A stretch of DNA of 8,541 nucleotides from an archaeon (GTDB taxonomy: Archaea > Iainarchaeota > Iainarchaeia > Iainarchaeales > GCA-2688035): positions 1-8,541 of the forward strand of contig JAUWWX010000031.1 of the NCBI GenBank assembly GCA_030616665.1, given 5' to 3'. Both the position numbers and the translations under genes were made by a program. The first letter of the stretch is position 1; each line of letters starts with the position of its first letter. Below, piece after piece: positions 1 through 4,843 of the stretch. The notes beneath the pieces are model-generated. The model did not search any database, was not told the origin of the DNA, and worked only from the letters and a program-made list of their open reading frames with translations.

Positions 1-248
1 CTGAATCCTTGGAAGCCCTGGAAGCCCTCAAATGCGTGCCCAAACTGGTCGTAGTTTGCCTTCTTCTGTGAATCGGACAAAACCTGGTATGCCTCAAGAA
101 TCTCCTTGAATTTCTCTTCCGCTCCACTATCCTTGTTCAAGTCAGGGTGATACTTTTTTGCAAGCCTCTTGTAAGCAGCCTTTACCTCGTCAATTGAAGC
201 CCCGTGCTTCAATCCAAGCACATTGTAGTAATCCCTCTTTTCCGGCAT
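1..248 (-). CDS. dnaJ: DnaJ (Hsp40) co-chaperone, N-terminal part only
   Basis: Only the first 82 codons lie in the window; the gene continues past the left edge. The translation opens MPEKRDYYNVLGL and contains a complete J-domain: helix II with KAAYKRLAKKYHPD, the HPD motif at residues 34-36 that stimulates DnaK ATP hydrolysis, and the YDQFGH ending of helix IV. It is followed by the start of a Gly/Phe-rich linker with repeated GFQ units. The class (zinc-finger type I or not) cannot be judged because the rest is missing. The start is ATG at 246-248; there is no clear Shine-Dalgarno sequence. It lies 48 bases downstream of dnaK on the same strand, so it belongs to the grpE-dnaK-dnaJ cluster and would deliver substrates to DnaK in the cytosol. 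The family assignment is secure from the sequence; joint transcription with dnaK is inferred. Confidence 0.95.
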   Translation of the reverse strand, partial: MPEKRDYYNVLGLKHGASIDEVKAAYKRLAKKYHPDLNKDSGAEEKFKEILEAYQVLSDSQKKANYDQFGHAFEGFQGFQGF

Positions 249-296
249 GCCAAATCAGTTAAAACTAAATTGAAAAAGAAATTAAAAAGGCAATTT
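249..296 (-). terminator. U-rich spacer between dnaK and dnaJ, possible archaeal terminator or attenuator
   Basis: Read on the minus strand, the 48 bases after the dnaK stop contain successive T-runs (CCTTTTTAAT, TTCTTTTTCA, TTTAGTTTT) with no strong hairpin. Archaeal RNA polymerase can terminate on such U-rich tracts without a stem. The tract could partly terminate transcripts after dnaK and lower dnaJ expression. An AT-rich motif near 283-288 could equally be part of a weak dnaJ promoter. The sequence pattern is seen; the function is inferred. Confidence 0.3.
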
Positions 297-2198
297 TTAC
301 TTCTTTTTTTCCTTGTCCTCGTCTTTTTTCTCGTCTTTCACTTCGTAGTCCGCGTCAACGACCTTTTCATTGCCTTCCTTCTCCCCTTTCTTCTCTCCCT
401 TCTGCTCTTTGCCTGTTCCCTGCTGCTTTCTGGCTGCTTCCTGCGCAGCCTTTTGGTAAATCTCTGTGCCAATTGCCTGCATTTCTTTGTTCATTTCGTC
501 CATCTTCGCCTTTATCGCTGCCACGTCCTTTGGCTCTTTGCCAAGCAATTCCTTCAGTTCGTCGTTCTTTTTCTTTACCGAGTCAAGCTTTGCCTTGTCT
601 GCCTTGCTCTTCATCTCTTCAAGCACCTTTTCCGTGCTATAGGTTAAGGCATCTGCCCGGTTGACTGTTTCAATCTCTTCTTTCCTCTTTTTGTCTTCCG
701 CAGCATGCTGCTCTGCCTCTTTCCTCATCCTCTCAATCTCTGCCTCGTCCAGCTTCTGCGATGCAACAATCTTTATGCTTTGCTCTTTTCCTGTTCCCAA
801 ATCCTTTGCCTTTACGTGAACGATGCCGTTTGCGTCAATGTCGAACGTTACTTCAATCTGGGGCACGCCTCTTGGAGTAGGGGGTATCCCGACAAGCTGG
901 AACCTGCCCAAACTTTTGTTGTCTGCAGCCATTTCCCTCTCGCCCTGCAAAACGTGTATATCAACCGCAGGCTGGTTGTCCGCAGCAGTTGAAAAAATCT
1001 GGCTCTTCTTTGTCGGAATCGTTGTATTCCTTACTATAAGCGGCGTTCTGATGCCGCCAAGCGTCTCAATGCCCAATGTAAGCGGCGTTACGTCCAACAA
1101 GAGAACGTCTTTAACTTCCCCGCTTAGGACACCTGCCTGAATTGCTGCTCCATTTGCAACGCACTCCATTGGGTCAACACCCCTTTCAACCTTTGACCCA
1201 ATGCTCTTCTCAACGAATTTTTGTACACTAGGCATCCTCGTTGGGCCTCCAACCATGATTATCCTGCTGATGTCTGCCGGCTGCAGCTTTGCGTCCGCCA
1301 ATGCCTGCTGCAGCGGCTTTTCGCATTTTTTGATGATGGGTTCGACAAGCCGCTCCAACTTTGCCCTTGTTATCTTCATTGTGAGGTGTTTTGGGCCTGA
1401 CTTGTCTGCTGTAATGTATGGCAGGTTGATGTCTGTTTCCATTACCGTTGACAGCTCAATCTTTGCCTTTTCGGCTGCCTCCCTGAGCCTTTCCACTGCC
1501 ATGTTGTCCTTTGTTAAGTCTACTCCCTTATCTTTCCTGAATTCAGCAACAATATAGTCAACAAGCGCTTTGTCCATGTCTGTTCCGCCAAGCTGCGTAT
1601 CCCCTGATGTTGACTTTACTTCAAAGACCCCGTCGCCAAACTCCATAACTGTAACGTCCAGTGTCCCGCCACCAAAGTCAAACACCAGGATTTTCTGCTC
1701 TTCGTCTTTTTTGTCAATTCCGTATGCAAGGCTTGCCGCTGTCGGCTCGTTGATTATCCTTATTACCTCAAGGCCTGCGATCTTTCCTGCATCCTTTGTT
1801 GCCTGCCTTTGGTTGTCATCAAAGTATGCCGGGACAGTTATGACTGCTTTTTCGATCTTGTCTCCCAAAAACTCTTCCGCATCCTTTTTTATCTTCTGCA
1901 GCAAAAACGCACTAAGCTGCTGTGGCGTGTATTCCTTTCCCTGGGCCTTGTATTTGAAGCCAGTGCCCATCTTTCTTTTGAAGGCTGTAAATGTGTTTAG
2001 TGGGTTGCTTACTGCCTGCCTTTTGGCTGGCTCGCCCACAAGAACCTGCTTTTCTTTTGTAAAAGCAACATATGAGGGAAATGCCTTGCCGTAAACGCTT
2101 GCTCCCTCCGCACTTGGAATTATCTTTGGCTTGCCTGCCTCCAAAAACGCGGCGGCTGAGTTCGAGGTTCCCAAATCGACTCCAATCACTTTTGCCAT
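297..2198 (-). CDS. dnaK: DnaK (Hsp70) molecular chaperone
   Basis: An ATP-driven cytosolic chaperone that binds exposed hydrophobic segments, with DnaJ supplying substrate and GrpE exchanging nucleotide. The product is 633 aa, a normal length. Visible landmarks (numbered from the chosen ATG) are the phosphate-1 loop GVDLGTSNS at about 6-14, phosphate-2 loop DFGGGTLDVT at about 174-183, adenosine motif VGGPTR at about 316-321, the allosteric linker DVLLLDVTP at about 364-372, the substrate-binding beta-domain, the helical lid, and a charged Lys/Glu/Gln/Gly-rich tail containing VVDADYEV. Between RKMG (about 77) and the PQQLSA helix the protein lacks the roughly 24-residue insert of proteobacterial DnaK. 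It is therefore of the insert-less type shared by Gram-positive bacteria and archaea, in keeping with the known transfer of this system into archaea. ATG at 2198 is preferred over an in-frame TTG at 2207, because AGGAGG lies 10 bases before the ATG but only 1 base before the TTG. The stop is TAA. Confidence 0.98.
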   Translation of the reverse strand: MAKVIGVDLGTSNSAAAFLEAGKPKIIPSAEGASVYGKAFPSYVAFTKEKQVLVGEPAKRQAVSNPLNTFTAFKRKMGTGFKYKAQGKEYTPQQLSAFLLQKIKKDAEEFLGDKIEKAVITVPAYFDDNQRQATKDAGKIAGLEVIRIINEPTAASLAYGIDKKDEEQKILVFDFGGGTLDVTVMEFGDGVFEVKSTSGDTQLGGTDMDKALVDYIVAEFRKDKGVDLTKDNMAVERLREAAEKAKIELSTVMETDINLPYITADKSGPKHLTMKITRAKLERLVEPIIKKCEKPLQQALADAKLQPADISRIIMVGGPTRMPSVQKFVEKSIGSKVERGVDPMECVANGAAIQAGVLSGEVKDVLLLDVTPLTLGIETLGGIRTPLIVRNTTIPTKKSQIFSTAADNQPAVDIHVLQGEREMAADNKSLGRFQLVGIPPTPRGVPQIEVTFDIDANGIVHVKAKDLGTGKEQSIKIVASQKLDEAEIERMRKEAEQHAAEDKKRKEEIETVNRADALTYSTEKVLEEMKSKADKAKLDSVKKKNDELKELLGKEPKDVAAIKAKMDEMNKEMQAIGTEIYQKAAQEAARKQQGTGKEQKGEKKGEKEGNEKVVDADYEVKDEKKDEDKEKKK

Positions 2199-2207
2199 TT
2201 CTATCAA

Positions 2208-2214
2208 TCCTCCT
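2208..2214 (-). promoter_or_regulatory. Strong Shine-Dalgarno of dnaK (AGGAGGA)
   Basis: Minus-strand AGGAGGA sits 9-10 bases upstream of the ATG at 2198 and decides the dnaK start over the nearer TTG codon at 2207. It shows that dnaK is translated from an internal site in a longer transcript, whereas the plus-strand genes of this window look leaderless. Confidence 0.75.
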
Positions 2215-2223
2215 AAAATTCAC

Positions 2224-2298
2224 CTAGCTACCAGTAAATGGGTTTTCCGGAACAAACTCTTCCGGCAGTTCCACAGGGCCTGGTTTCAAAATAATCAT
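2224..2298 (-). CDS. Possible 24-codon small ORF between grpE and dnaK
   Basis: The ATG overlaps the downstream TGA of the full grpE frame in an ATGA arrangement (2295-2298), the usual geometry of translational coupling. The peptide starts MIILKPGPVELPEEF, is rich in Pro and Glu, and ends in TAG shortly before the dnaK Shine-Dalgarno. There is no recognised family. The coupling would only operate if ribosomes reach the end of the full grpE frame, which the TAG inside grpE would prevent unless it is read through. It may be a chance frame in the 96-base spacer, or a remnant of a longer GrpE tail in another frame. Confidence 0.2.
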   Translation of the reverse strand: MIILKPGPVELPEEFVPENPFTGS

Positions 2299-2780
2299 AT
2301 CTTGTTCACCTTCACCCTTGCATGCCTTAAAACCTTTCCATTAAGCATGTAGCCCTTCTGCAGCTGCTACAGCACAATCCCATCCTGCTTTCCCTTTTCC
2401 CTGCCTTGCATAACGCATTCGTGCAGCATTGGGTCAAACTTTTCTCCAAGGCTTTTAATTTCCTTCAAACCATGTGAAAAAAGAATTGCAAGCAACTGTT
2501 TTTTAACCAATTCAATTCCCTCTACAACCTTTTCTTTTGAAATTGCCTCCTGCTCCCCAATGCTCTTTTCAGCCGCATCCATGCTGTCGAGCAACGGCAG
2601 CAATTCCTTCACAAGCCCAGCGTTTGCAACAATGACAAATTCTAACTTCTCCTTTTCCAAGCGCTTCCTGCTGTTCTCAAACTCTGCCTGCACCCTTTGC
2701 AGGCTTTCCCTCAATTCTTCTTTAGTCAATACTCTTATTCCCGACTCTTTTTTTTCGCTGCTTTTCTTTTTCTTTTCCAT
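2295..2780 (-). CDS. grpE: GrpE nucleotide-exchange factor, frame interrupted by an in-frame TAG
   Basis: GrpE dimers open the DnaK nucleotide cleft to release ADP. From ATG 2780 the frame gives 137 residues to a TAG at 2367-2369. These comprise a Lys-rich N-terminus, a long dimerising helix (about 20-55), the conserved LLPLLDSMDAA segment (60-70), the four-helix part, and the FDPMLHE motif (115-121), ending in DGIVL. After the TAG the same frame continues for 23 sense codons to TGA 2295-2297 and encodes the canonical GrpE ending QLQKGYMLNGKVLRHARVKV. In family members the position of the TAG is normally Glu (DGTVLEELQKGY-like), so GAG to TAG is a single-base difference. Stopping at TAG would remove the end of the beta-domain that contacts DnaK. 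The stretch therefore spans the whole recognisable gene; if TAG stops, the product is 2367-2780. A TTG at 2798 is an alternative start, but ATG 2780 has a GGTG motif 5 bases upstream and gives the usual charged N-terminus. Confidence 0.85.
2367..2369 (-). other. In-frame amber codon inside grpE
   Basis: Codon 138 counted from ATG 2780. Sequence on both sides matches GrpE in the same frame without any shift, so this is one substitution and not an indel. It could be a real nonsense mutation, a consensus error, or a recoded or suppressed amber codon. Confidence 0.85.
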
Positions 2781-2807
2781 TAAAACACCAAATAACAAAC
2801 TGTTTAA
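2780..2807. repeat. Direct repeat copy A at the grpE start
   Basis: The plus strand reads TTAAAACACCAAA, then a diverged middle, then TGTTTAA. The same arrangement recurs at 2940-2968. The first 13 bases are identical in the two copies, which are 160 bases apart. Copy A covers the region just upstream of the grpE ATG, including its GGTG ribosome-binding motif. Confidence 0.6.
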
Positions 2808-2848
2808 TCCATTGGTTCGATTATTTCGTGTGGGTTGGTTCTCTTAAT

Positions 2849-2911
2849 TTATTCTAGATCTTCTTTGCTTATCGGCCCCCAAATTTTAATTCCACTATTA
2901 CAAAGATTCAT
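2849..2911 (-). CDS. Small leader ORF (20 codons) upstream of grpE
   Basis: ATG at 2909-2911 has one of the strongest ribosome-binding sites in the window, TTAAGGAGGT at 2921-2930, nine A residues ahead of the start. The peptide is MNLCNSGIKIWGPISKEDLE, then TAA. The frame then stays open for another 14 codons (IKRTNPHEIIEPMD) to a second TAA at 2804-2806, so it may be the start of a slightly longer gene broken by TAA. No family is recognised. It lies first in the grpE-dnaK-dnaJ direction, 68 bases ahead of the grpE ATG. It could be a leader peptide that sets translation of the operon, or a microprotein. The start signal is clear; the function is unknown. Confidence 0.4.
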   Translation of the reverse strand: MNLCNSGIKIWGPISKEDLE

Positions 2912-2920
2912 TTTTTTTTT

Positions 2921-2930
2921 ACCTCCTTAA
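2921..2930 (-). promoter_or_regulatory. Strong Shine-Dalgarno TTAAGGAGGT of the small leader ORF
   Basis: Minus-strand match to the anti-Shine-Dalgarno end of 16S rRNA, followed by an A-run and ATG at 2911. It is the main reason to take the 20-codon ORF seriously. By contrast grpE itself has only a weak GGTG. Confidence 0.55.
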
Positions 2931-2939
2931 ATTTGTTTT

Positions 2940-2968
2940 TTAAAACACCAAACGTCCAAATTGTTTAA
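2940..2968. repeat. Direct repeat copy B upstream of the small leader ORF
   Basis: The second copy of TTAAAACACCAAA followed by TGTTTAA. Its right end overlaps the left arm of the inverted repeat 2961-2992. The two copies lie just ahead of the two successive reading frames of the leader region, which would fit a duplicated regulatory site or an old local duplication. Confidence 0.6.
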
Positions 2969-2992
2969 ACGTTTACATATTTCTTTAAACAA
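2961..2992. promoter_or_regulatory. Inverted repeat TTGTTTAAA-N14-TTTAAACAA, candidate operator
   Basis: The two 9-base arms (2961-2969 and 2984-2992) are perfect complements. The left arm also contains the palindrome GTTTAAAC (2963-2970) and overlaps TAAACGTTTA (2966-2975). It lies next to the TATA element, between the divergent regulator gene and the chaperone cluster. The expected start of the minus-strand transcript, about 25 bases from the TATA, falls inside it. This is where archaeal heat-shock repressors of the Phr type are known to bind. Symmetry and position are seen; the binding partner is inferred. Confidence 0.5.
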
Positions 2993-2995
2993 AAC

Positions 2996-3004
2996 CTTTA
3001 TATT
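2996..3004. promoter_or_regulatory. TATA element readable in both directions
   Basis: On the plus strand CTTTATATT is centred about 28 bases ahead of ATG 3028, giving a leaderless start for the regulator gene. On the minus strand the same bases read AATATAAAG, a canonical archaeal TATA box, predicting a chaperone transcript starting near 2972 with a leader of about 60 bases to the small ORF. Confidence 0.55.
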
Positions 3005-3027
3005 GTTTTCTCTGCCTTTTTCTTTTT

Positions 3028-3456
3028 ATGACCGAGCGCAGAAGGGCTTCTTTTAAGATTGTCATCAGGAGAATTGAGAGGCCTTTTTCTAGCTCCTTAA
3101 AAAAGGAGTTTGAGTGGCTGTGCAAAAGCCTTGGCTTTTTTGAGCCAATTGACAGGGACAAAACTGCTTCCGAGATATTTCTGGAGGTGGTTAAGGCAAC
3201 AGAGGAGGGCAAACCCCTGACAAGCAGCCAGCTTGCAAAGCGCGTTGAAATGAGCCGTGGCTCTGTGGTAAACCACTTGAACAATTTGCAGCGTAGTGGC
3301 CTGGTTGTAAGGCAGGGTCGCTTTTACTTGGCGAGTAGCAGGAGCATGTTCCGAACCATTGAAGAGATAGAGGAAGACATTGACAGGATTTTTGCAAAGA
3401 TGAAGAAAACAGCCAGGGAAATAGACGAGGAATTCGGCCTGAGGGTTGAGGAATGA
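3028..3456 (+). CDS. Winged-helix transcriptional regulator, probable regulator of the chaperone cluster
   Basis: A 142-aa soluble protein. Residues about 1-44 are basic (IVIRRIERPFSS), a region that could contribute to dimerisation. Residues 45-102 form an ArsR/MarR-like winged helix-turn-helix: TASEIFLEVVKA, LTSSQLAKRVEMSRGSVVNHLNNLQRSG with the recognition helix at about 76-89, and the beta-wing LVVRQGRFYL. The tail (about 108-137) is an acidic and basic amphipathic helix likely to form a coiled coil. No metal-binding Cys/His cluster is apparent, so a metal sensor is unlikely. It is transcribed divergently from the grpE-dnaK-dnaJ cluster across a spacer with an inverted repeat, the usual arrangement of an autoregulated local repressor. 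A role in heat-shock or proteotoxic-stress control is inferred from the context. ATG 3028 has a TATA 28 bases upstream and no Shine-Dalgarno, so translation is likely leaderless. The stop is TGA. Confidence 0.85.
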   Translation: MTERRRASFKIVIRRIERPFSSSLKKEFEWLCKSLGFFEPIDRDKTASEIFLEVVKATEEGKPLTSSQLAKRVEMSRGSVVNHLNNLQRSGLVVRQGRFYLASSRSMFRTIEEIEEDIDRIFAKMKKTAREIDEEFGLRVEE

Positions 3457-3481
3457 CTTACATCTGCTAATTCTTGTAAAG

Positions 3482-3610
3482 GTGAACTACCCCAAGCTAT
3501 TGCAGGGGGCTTCCTGTTTCATTGACAATGCTTGCTTCGGGCTTATGCCGTCAGTAGTGGCTTCGTCTCCAACAGGCGTTGATTCGGGTCGTTCCGACCC
3601 TATCCCTTTT
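3482..3610 (-). ncRNA. Candidate omega-RNA scaffold overlapping the 3' end of tnpB
   Basis: In TnpB systems the guide RNA derives from the end of tnpB plus the right end. Here the coding end contains a perfect 6-bp hairpin GGGTCG-GAA-CGACCC (minus-strand sense, 3586-3600), and a second fold at 3490-3508 (CCCC and GGGG arms around AAGCTATTGCA) next to the stop codon and TTCAC. The guide would be whatever host sequence follows, roughly 3462-3481 on the minus strand. The hairpins are seen; the assignment as omega-RNA and the exact ends are inferred. Confidence 0.35.
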
Positions 3611-4071
3611 ATGAGTATGTTTTGTGCAGCGTTTATGTCTCTGTCTATTTTCAGACCGCAGTGTGGGCATCTGTGCATTCTCACTGCCAGTGTTTTCCTG
3701 ACAATCTCTTCGCATCTGCTGCACTTTTGGCTTGTGTTCTTTGGATTCACTTTCACTACTCTTCCACCAGCACTTTCAGCCTTGAAAGAAAGTTTATTTG
3801 TGAAATCACTCCAAGAAACATCGGTTATTGTAGCAGCAAGATGGTGATTTTTTAGCATGTTCCGCACAGGCAGATTTTCCATATAGATTGTTTTGTATTT
3901 TCTTATAAGTGCGAGGCAGGTTTTCCAGCCGAAATCGTTTCTGGTGTTCGCTATTTGCTCATTCACTCTTGCCAGCTTGACTCTTGCCCTGTTTCTGTTA
4001 TTGCTTCTTTTCTTTGTCTTGCTGAACTTTCTTGCCAGCATCTTTCTTTTTTCTGATGTTTTCCTCATGGG
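3487..4071 (-). CDS. tnpB: TnpB RNA-guided nuclease, C-terminal half after the in-frame TAG
   Basis: In frame with the N-terminal half at 4072-4662 and separated from it only by a TAG. Numbered from ATG 4662, this part holds the rest of the nuclease: the Arg/Lys-rich bridge region (about 200-230), RuvC-II Glu262 in IYMENLP, the zinc-ribbon cysteines 314, 317, 332 and 335 (CSRC and CPHC), and RuvC-III Asp342 in DRDINAAQN. The tail contains GSERPESTPVGDEATT and SMKQEAP, typical of archaeal TnpB, and ends in TAG at 3487-3489. Together the halves give about 391 codons, a normal TnpB length. A separate start at ATG 4066-4068 exists but has no evident ribosome-binding site, and the fragment alone lacks the first RuvC Asp and the target-recognition domain. 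The gene is either decayed by one nonsense change or depends on readthrough. Its last 130 bases may also encode the omega-RNA scaffold. Confidence 0.85.
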   Translation of the reverse strand, partial: PMRKTSEKRKMLARKFSKTKKRSNNRNRARVKLARVNEQIANTRNDFGWKTCLALIRKYKTIYMENLPVRNMLKNHHLAATITDVSWSDFTNKLSFKAESAGGRVVKVNPKNTSQKCSRCEEIVRKTLAVRMHRCPHCGLKIDRDINAAQNILIKGIGSERPESTPVGDEATTDGISPKQALSMKQEAPCNSLG

Positions 4072-4662
4072 CTATGGGTGGTCAAAGAACTCGCCATCGC
4101 TTGTTGCAATGAAGTGATTTAAGCCCAAGTCTATGCCGACTTCGCCATCGCCAACCTTTATCCTTTCTTTGGGCACATCAGCACAAGAAACCGTAATGAA
4201 GTATTTCCCACTTTTCGCTTTTTTGATTGTCATTGTTTTTGGCGTTCCTTGTATTGCCCTGTGGTATTTCACATTCAGCCAACCGATTTTTGGAAAAAAG
4301 GTTTTCTTGCCTACGTTGTCTGGGTTGGTTATTTGTGGAAGCGTGATGCTGTTATAAGCCCCATATTTCTTGAATCTTGGGAAGCCTTTTTTTCTTTCGC
4401 CCCGCTTGATTCTTGCAAAAAAGTTCCTGTAAGCCTTGTCTATCCTATCAGCCACGTTCTGGCTGACTTGTGAGTGCGTTTCCTTGTTTCCCTTTACCTG
4501 CTTATACAGGTCTTTTCTTGACAGGCTAACGCCTTCATTCTTATAAGCGTCTTTTTTCAGGGCGAGGAGTTCGTTGTATAACAGCCTGCCTTTTTCTATT
4601 TGCAGGTCTATTTCACTTGCTTGTTCTTTAGTAGGATATGCCCTGTATTTGTAGGCTTTCAT
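4072..4662 (-). CDS. tnpB: TnpB RNA-guided nuclease, N-terminal half ending at the in-frame TAG
   Basis: Starts MKAYKYRAYPTKEQ, the classical OrfB/TnpB N-terminal helix-turn-helix (OrfB_IS605) opening, so ATG 4660-4662 is preferred to the longer frame from 4728. Residues about 20-130 form the helical REC-like and wedge region, with the RFKKYGAYNSITLPQI segment. Residues about 165-190 carry RuvC-I, with the catalytic Asp178 in GEVGIDLGLNHFIATSDG. The frame ends FFDHP followed by TAG at codon 197. Relatives commonly carry Lys or Arg near this position, and AAG to TAG is a single change. Truncated here, the protein would have one of three catalytic acids and no zinc ribbon, so it could not cut DNA. 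A short N-terminal fragment of this kind might still bind DNA or RNA, but nothing in the sequence shows that it does. A weak AGGAAA precedes the ATG. Confidence 0.85.
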   Translation of the reverse strand: MKAYKYRAYPTKEQASEIDLQIEKGRLLYNELLALKKDAYKNEGVSLSRKDLYKQVKGNKETHSQVSQNVADRIDKAYRNFFARIKRGERKKGFPRFKKYGAYNSITLPQITNPDNVGKKTFFPKIGWLNVKYHRAIQGTPKTMTIKKAKSGKYFITVSCADVPKERIKVGDGEVGIDLGLNHFIATSDGEFFDHP

Positions 4663-4735
4663 TTTCCTGGTGCTCCACAGAAATTTGAGGACTATTACAA
4701 CCCTACTATTTTTCCCTTTTAAAGGCACTGAAAGA

Positions 4736-4831
4736 GAGCGGGTTTCCGGTGAAACTGCCCCTCTAAGGAATTTCCGGTGAAAACAAGGTTTGCTCCCATC
4801 TAACCCCTAAAAGGGGTTGGTTTTCCCGCTC
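4736..4831. repeat. Nested inverted and direct repeats upstream of tnpB (probable left end of the element)
   Basis: An outer 7-bp stem GAGCGGG (4736-4742) and CCCGCTC (4825-4831) encloses several features. Two direct copies of TTTCCGGTGAAA (4743-4754 and 4771-4782) each fold on themselves through TTTC and GAAA. A perfect hairpin AACCCCT-AAA-AGGGGTT lies at 4802-4818. An extra CCCCT at 4758-4762 could compete for the same AGGGG arm. Subterminal hairpins are typical of IS200/IS605 ends. No coding frame fits the stretch 4729-4933. Confidence 0.55.
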
Positions 4832-4843
4832 ACATGATAAACA

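Noticed and set aside
204..647. 147-codon hydrophobic plus-strand frame
   Set aside because: Antisense to the end of dnaK; the Leu/Phe/Val-rich translation is the expected complement of the Lys/Glu-rich DnaK tail, and no start signal is present.
1570..2094. 174-codon plus-strand frame antisense to dnaK
   Set aside because: Shadow of the DnaK nucleotide-binding domain, with no independent features.
1912..2223. 103-codon minus-strand frame beginning near the dnaK Shine-Dalgarno
   Set aside because: Overlaps dnaK in another frame; the translation resembles no protein and its start sits on the dnaK ribosome-binding region.
3457..3481. Short inverted repeat TTACA...TGTAA as a terminator of the regulator gene
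   Set aside because: The stem is only 5 bp with a long loop and no T-run follows; more likely chance or target sequence beside the element's right end.
3446..3847. 133-codon plus-strand frame after the regulator gene
   Set aside because: Antisense to the RuvC and zinc-ribbon part of tnpB, which explains the sequence.
4663..4728. N-terminal extension of TnpB from ATG 4728
   Set aside because: The family begins at MKAYKYRAYPTKEQ; the 22 extra residues are unlike TnpB and overlap the structured upstream region.
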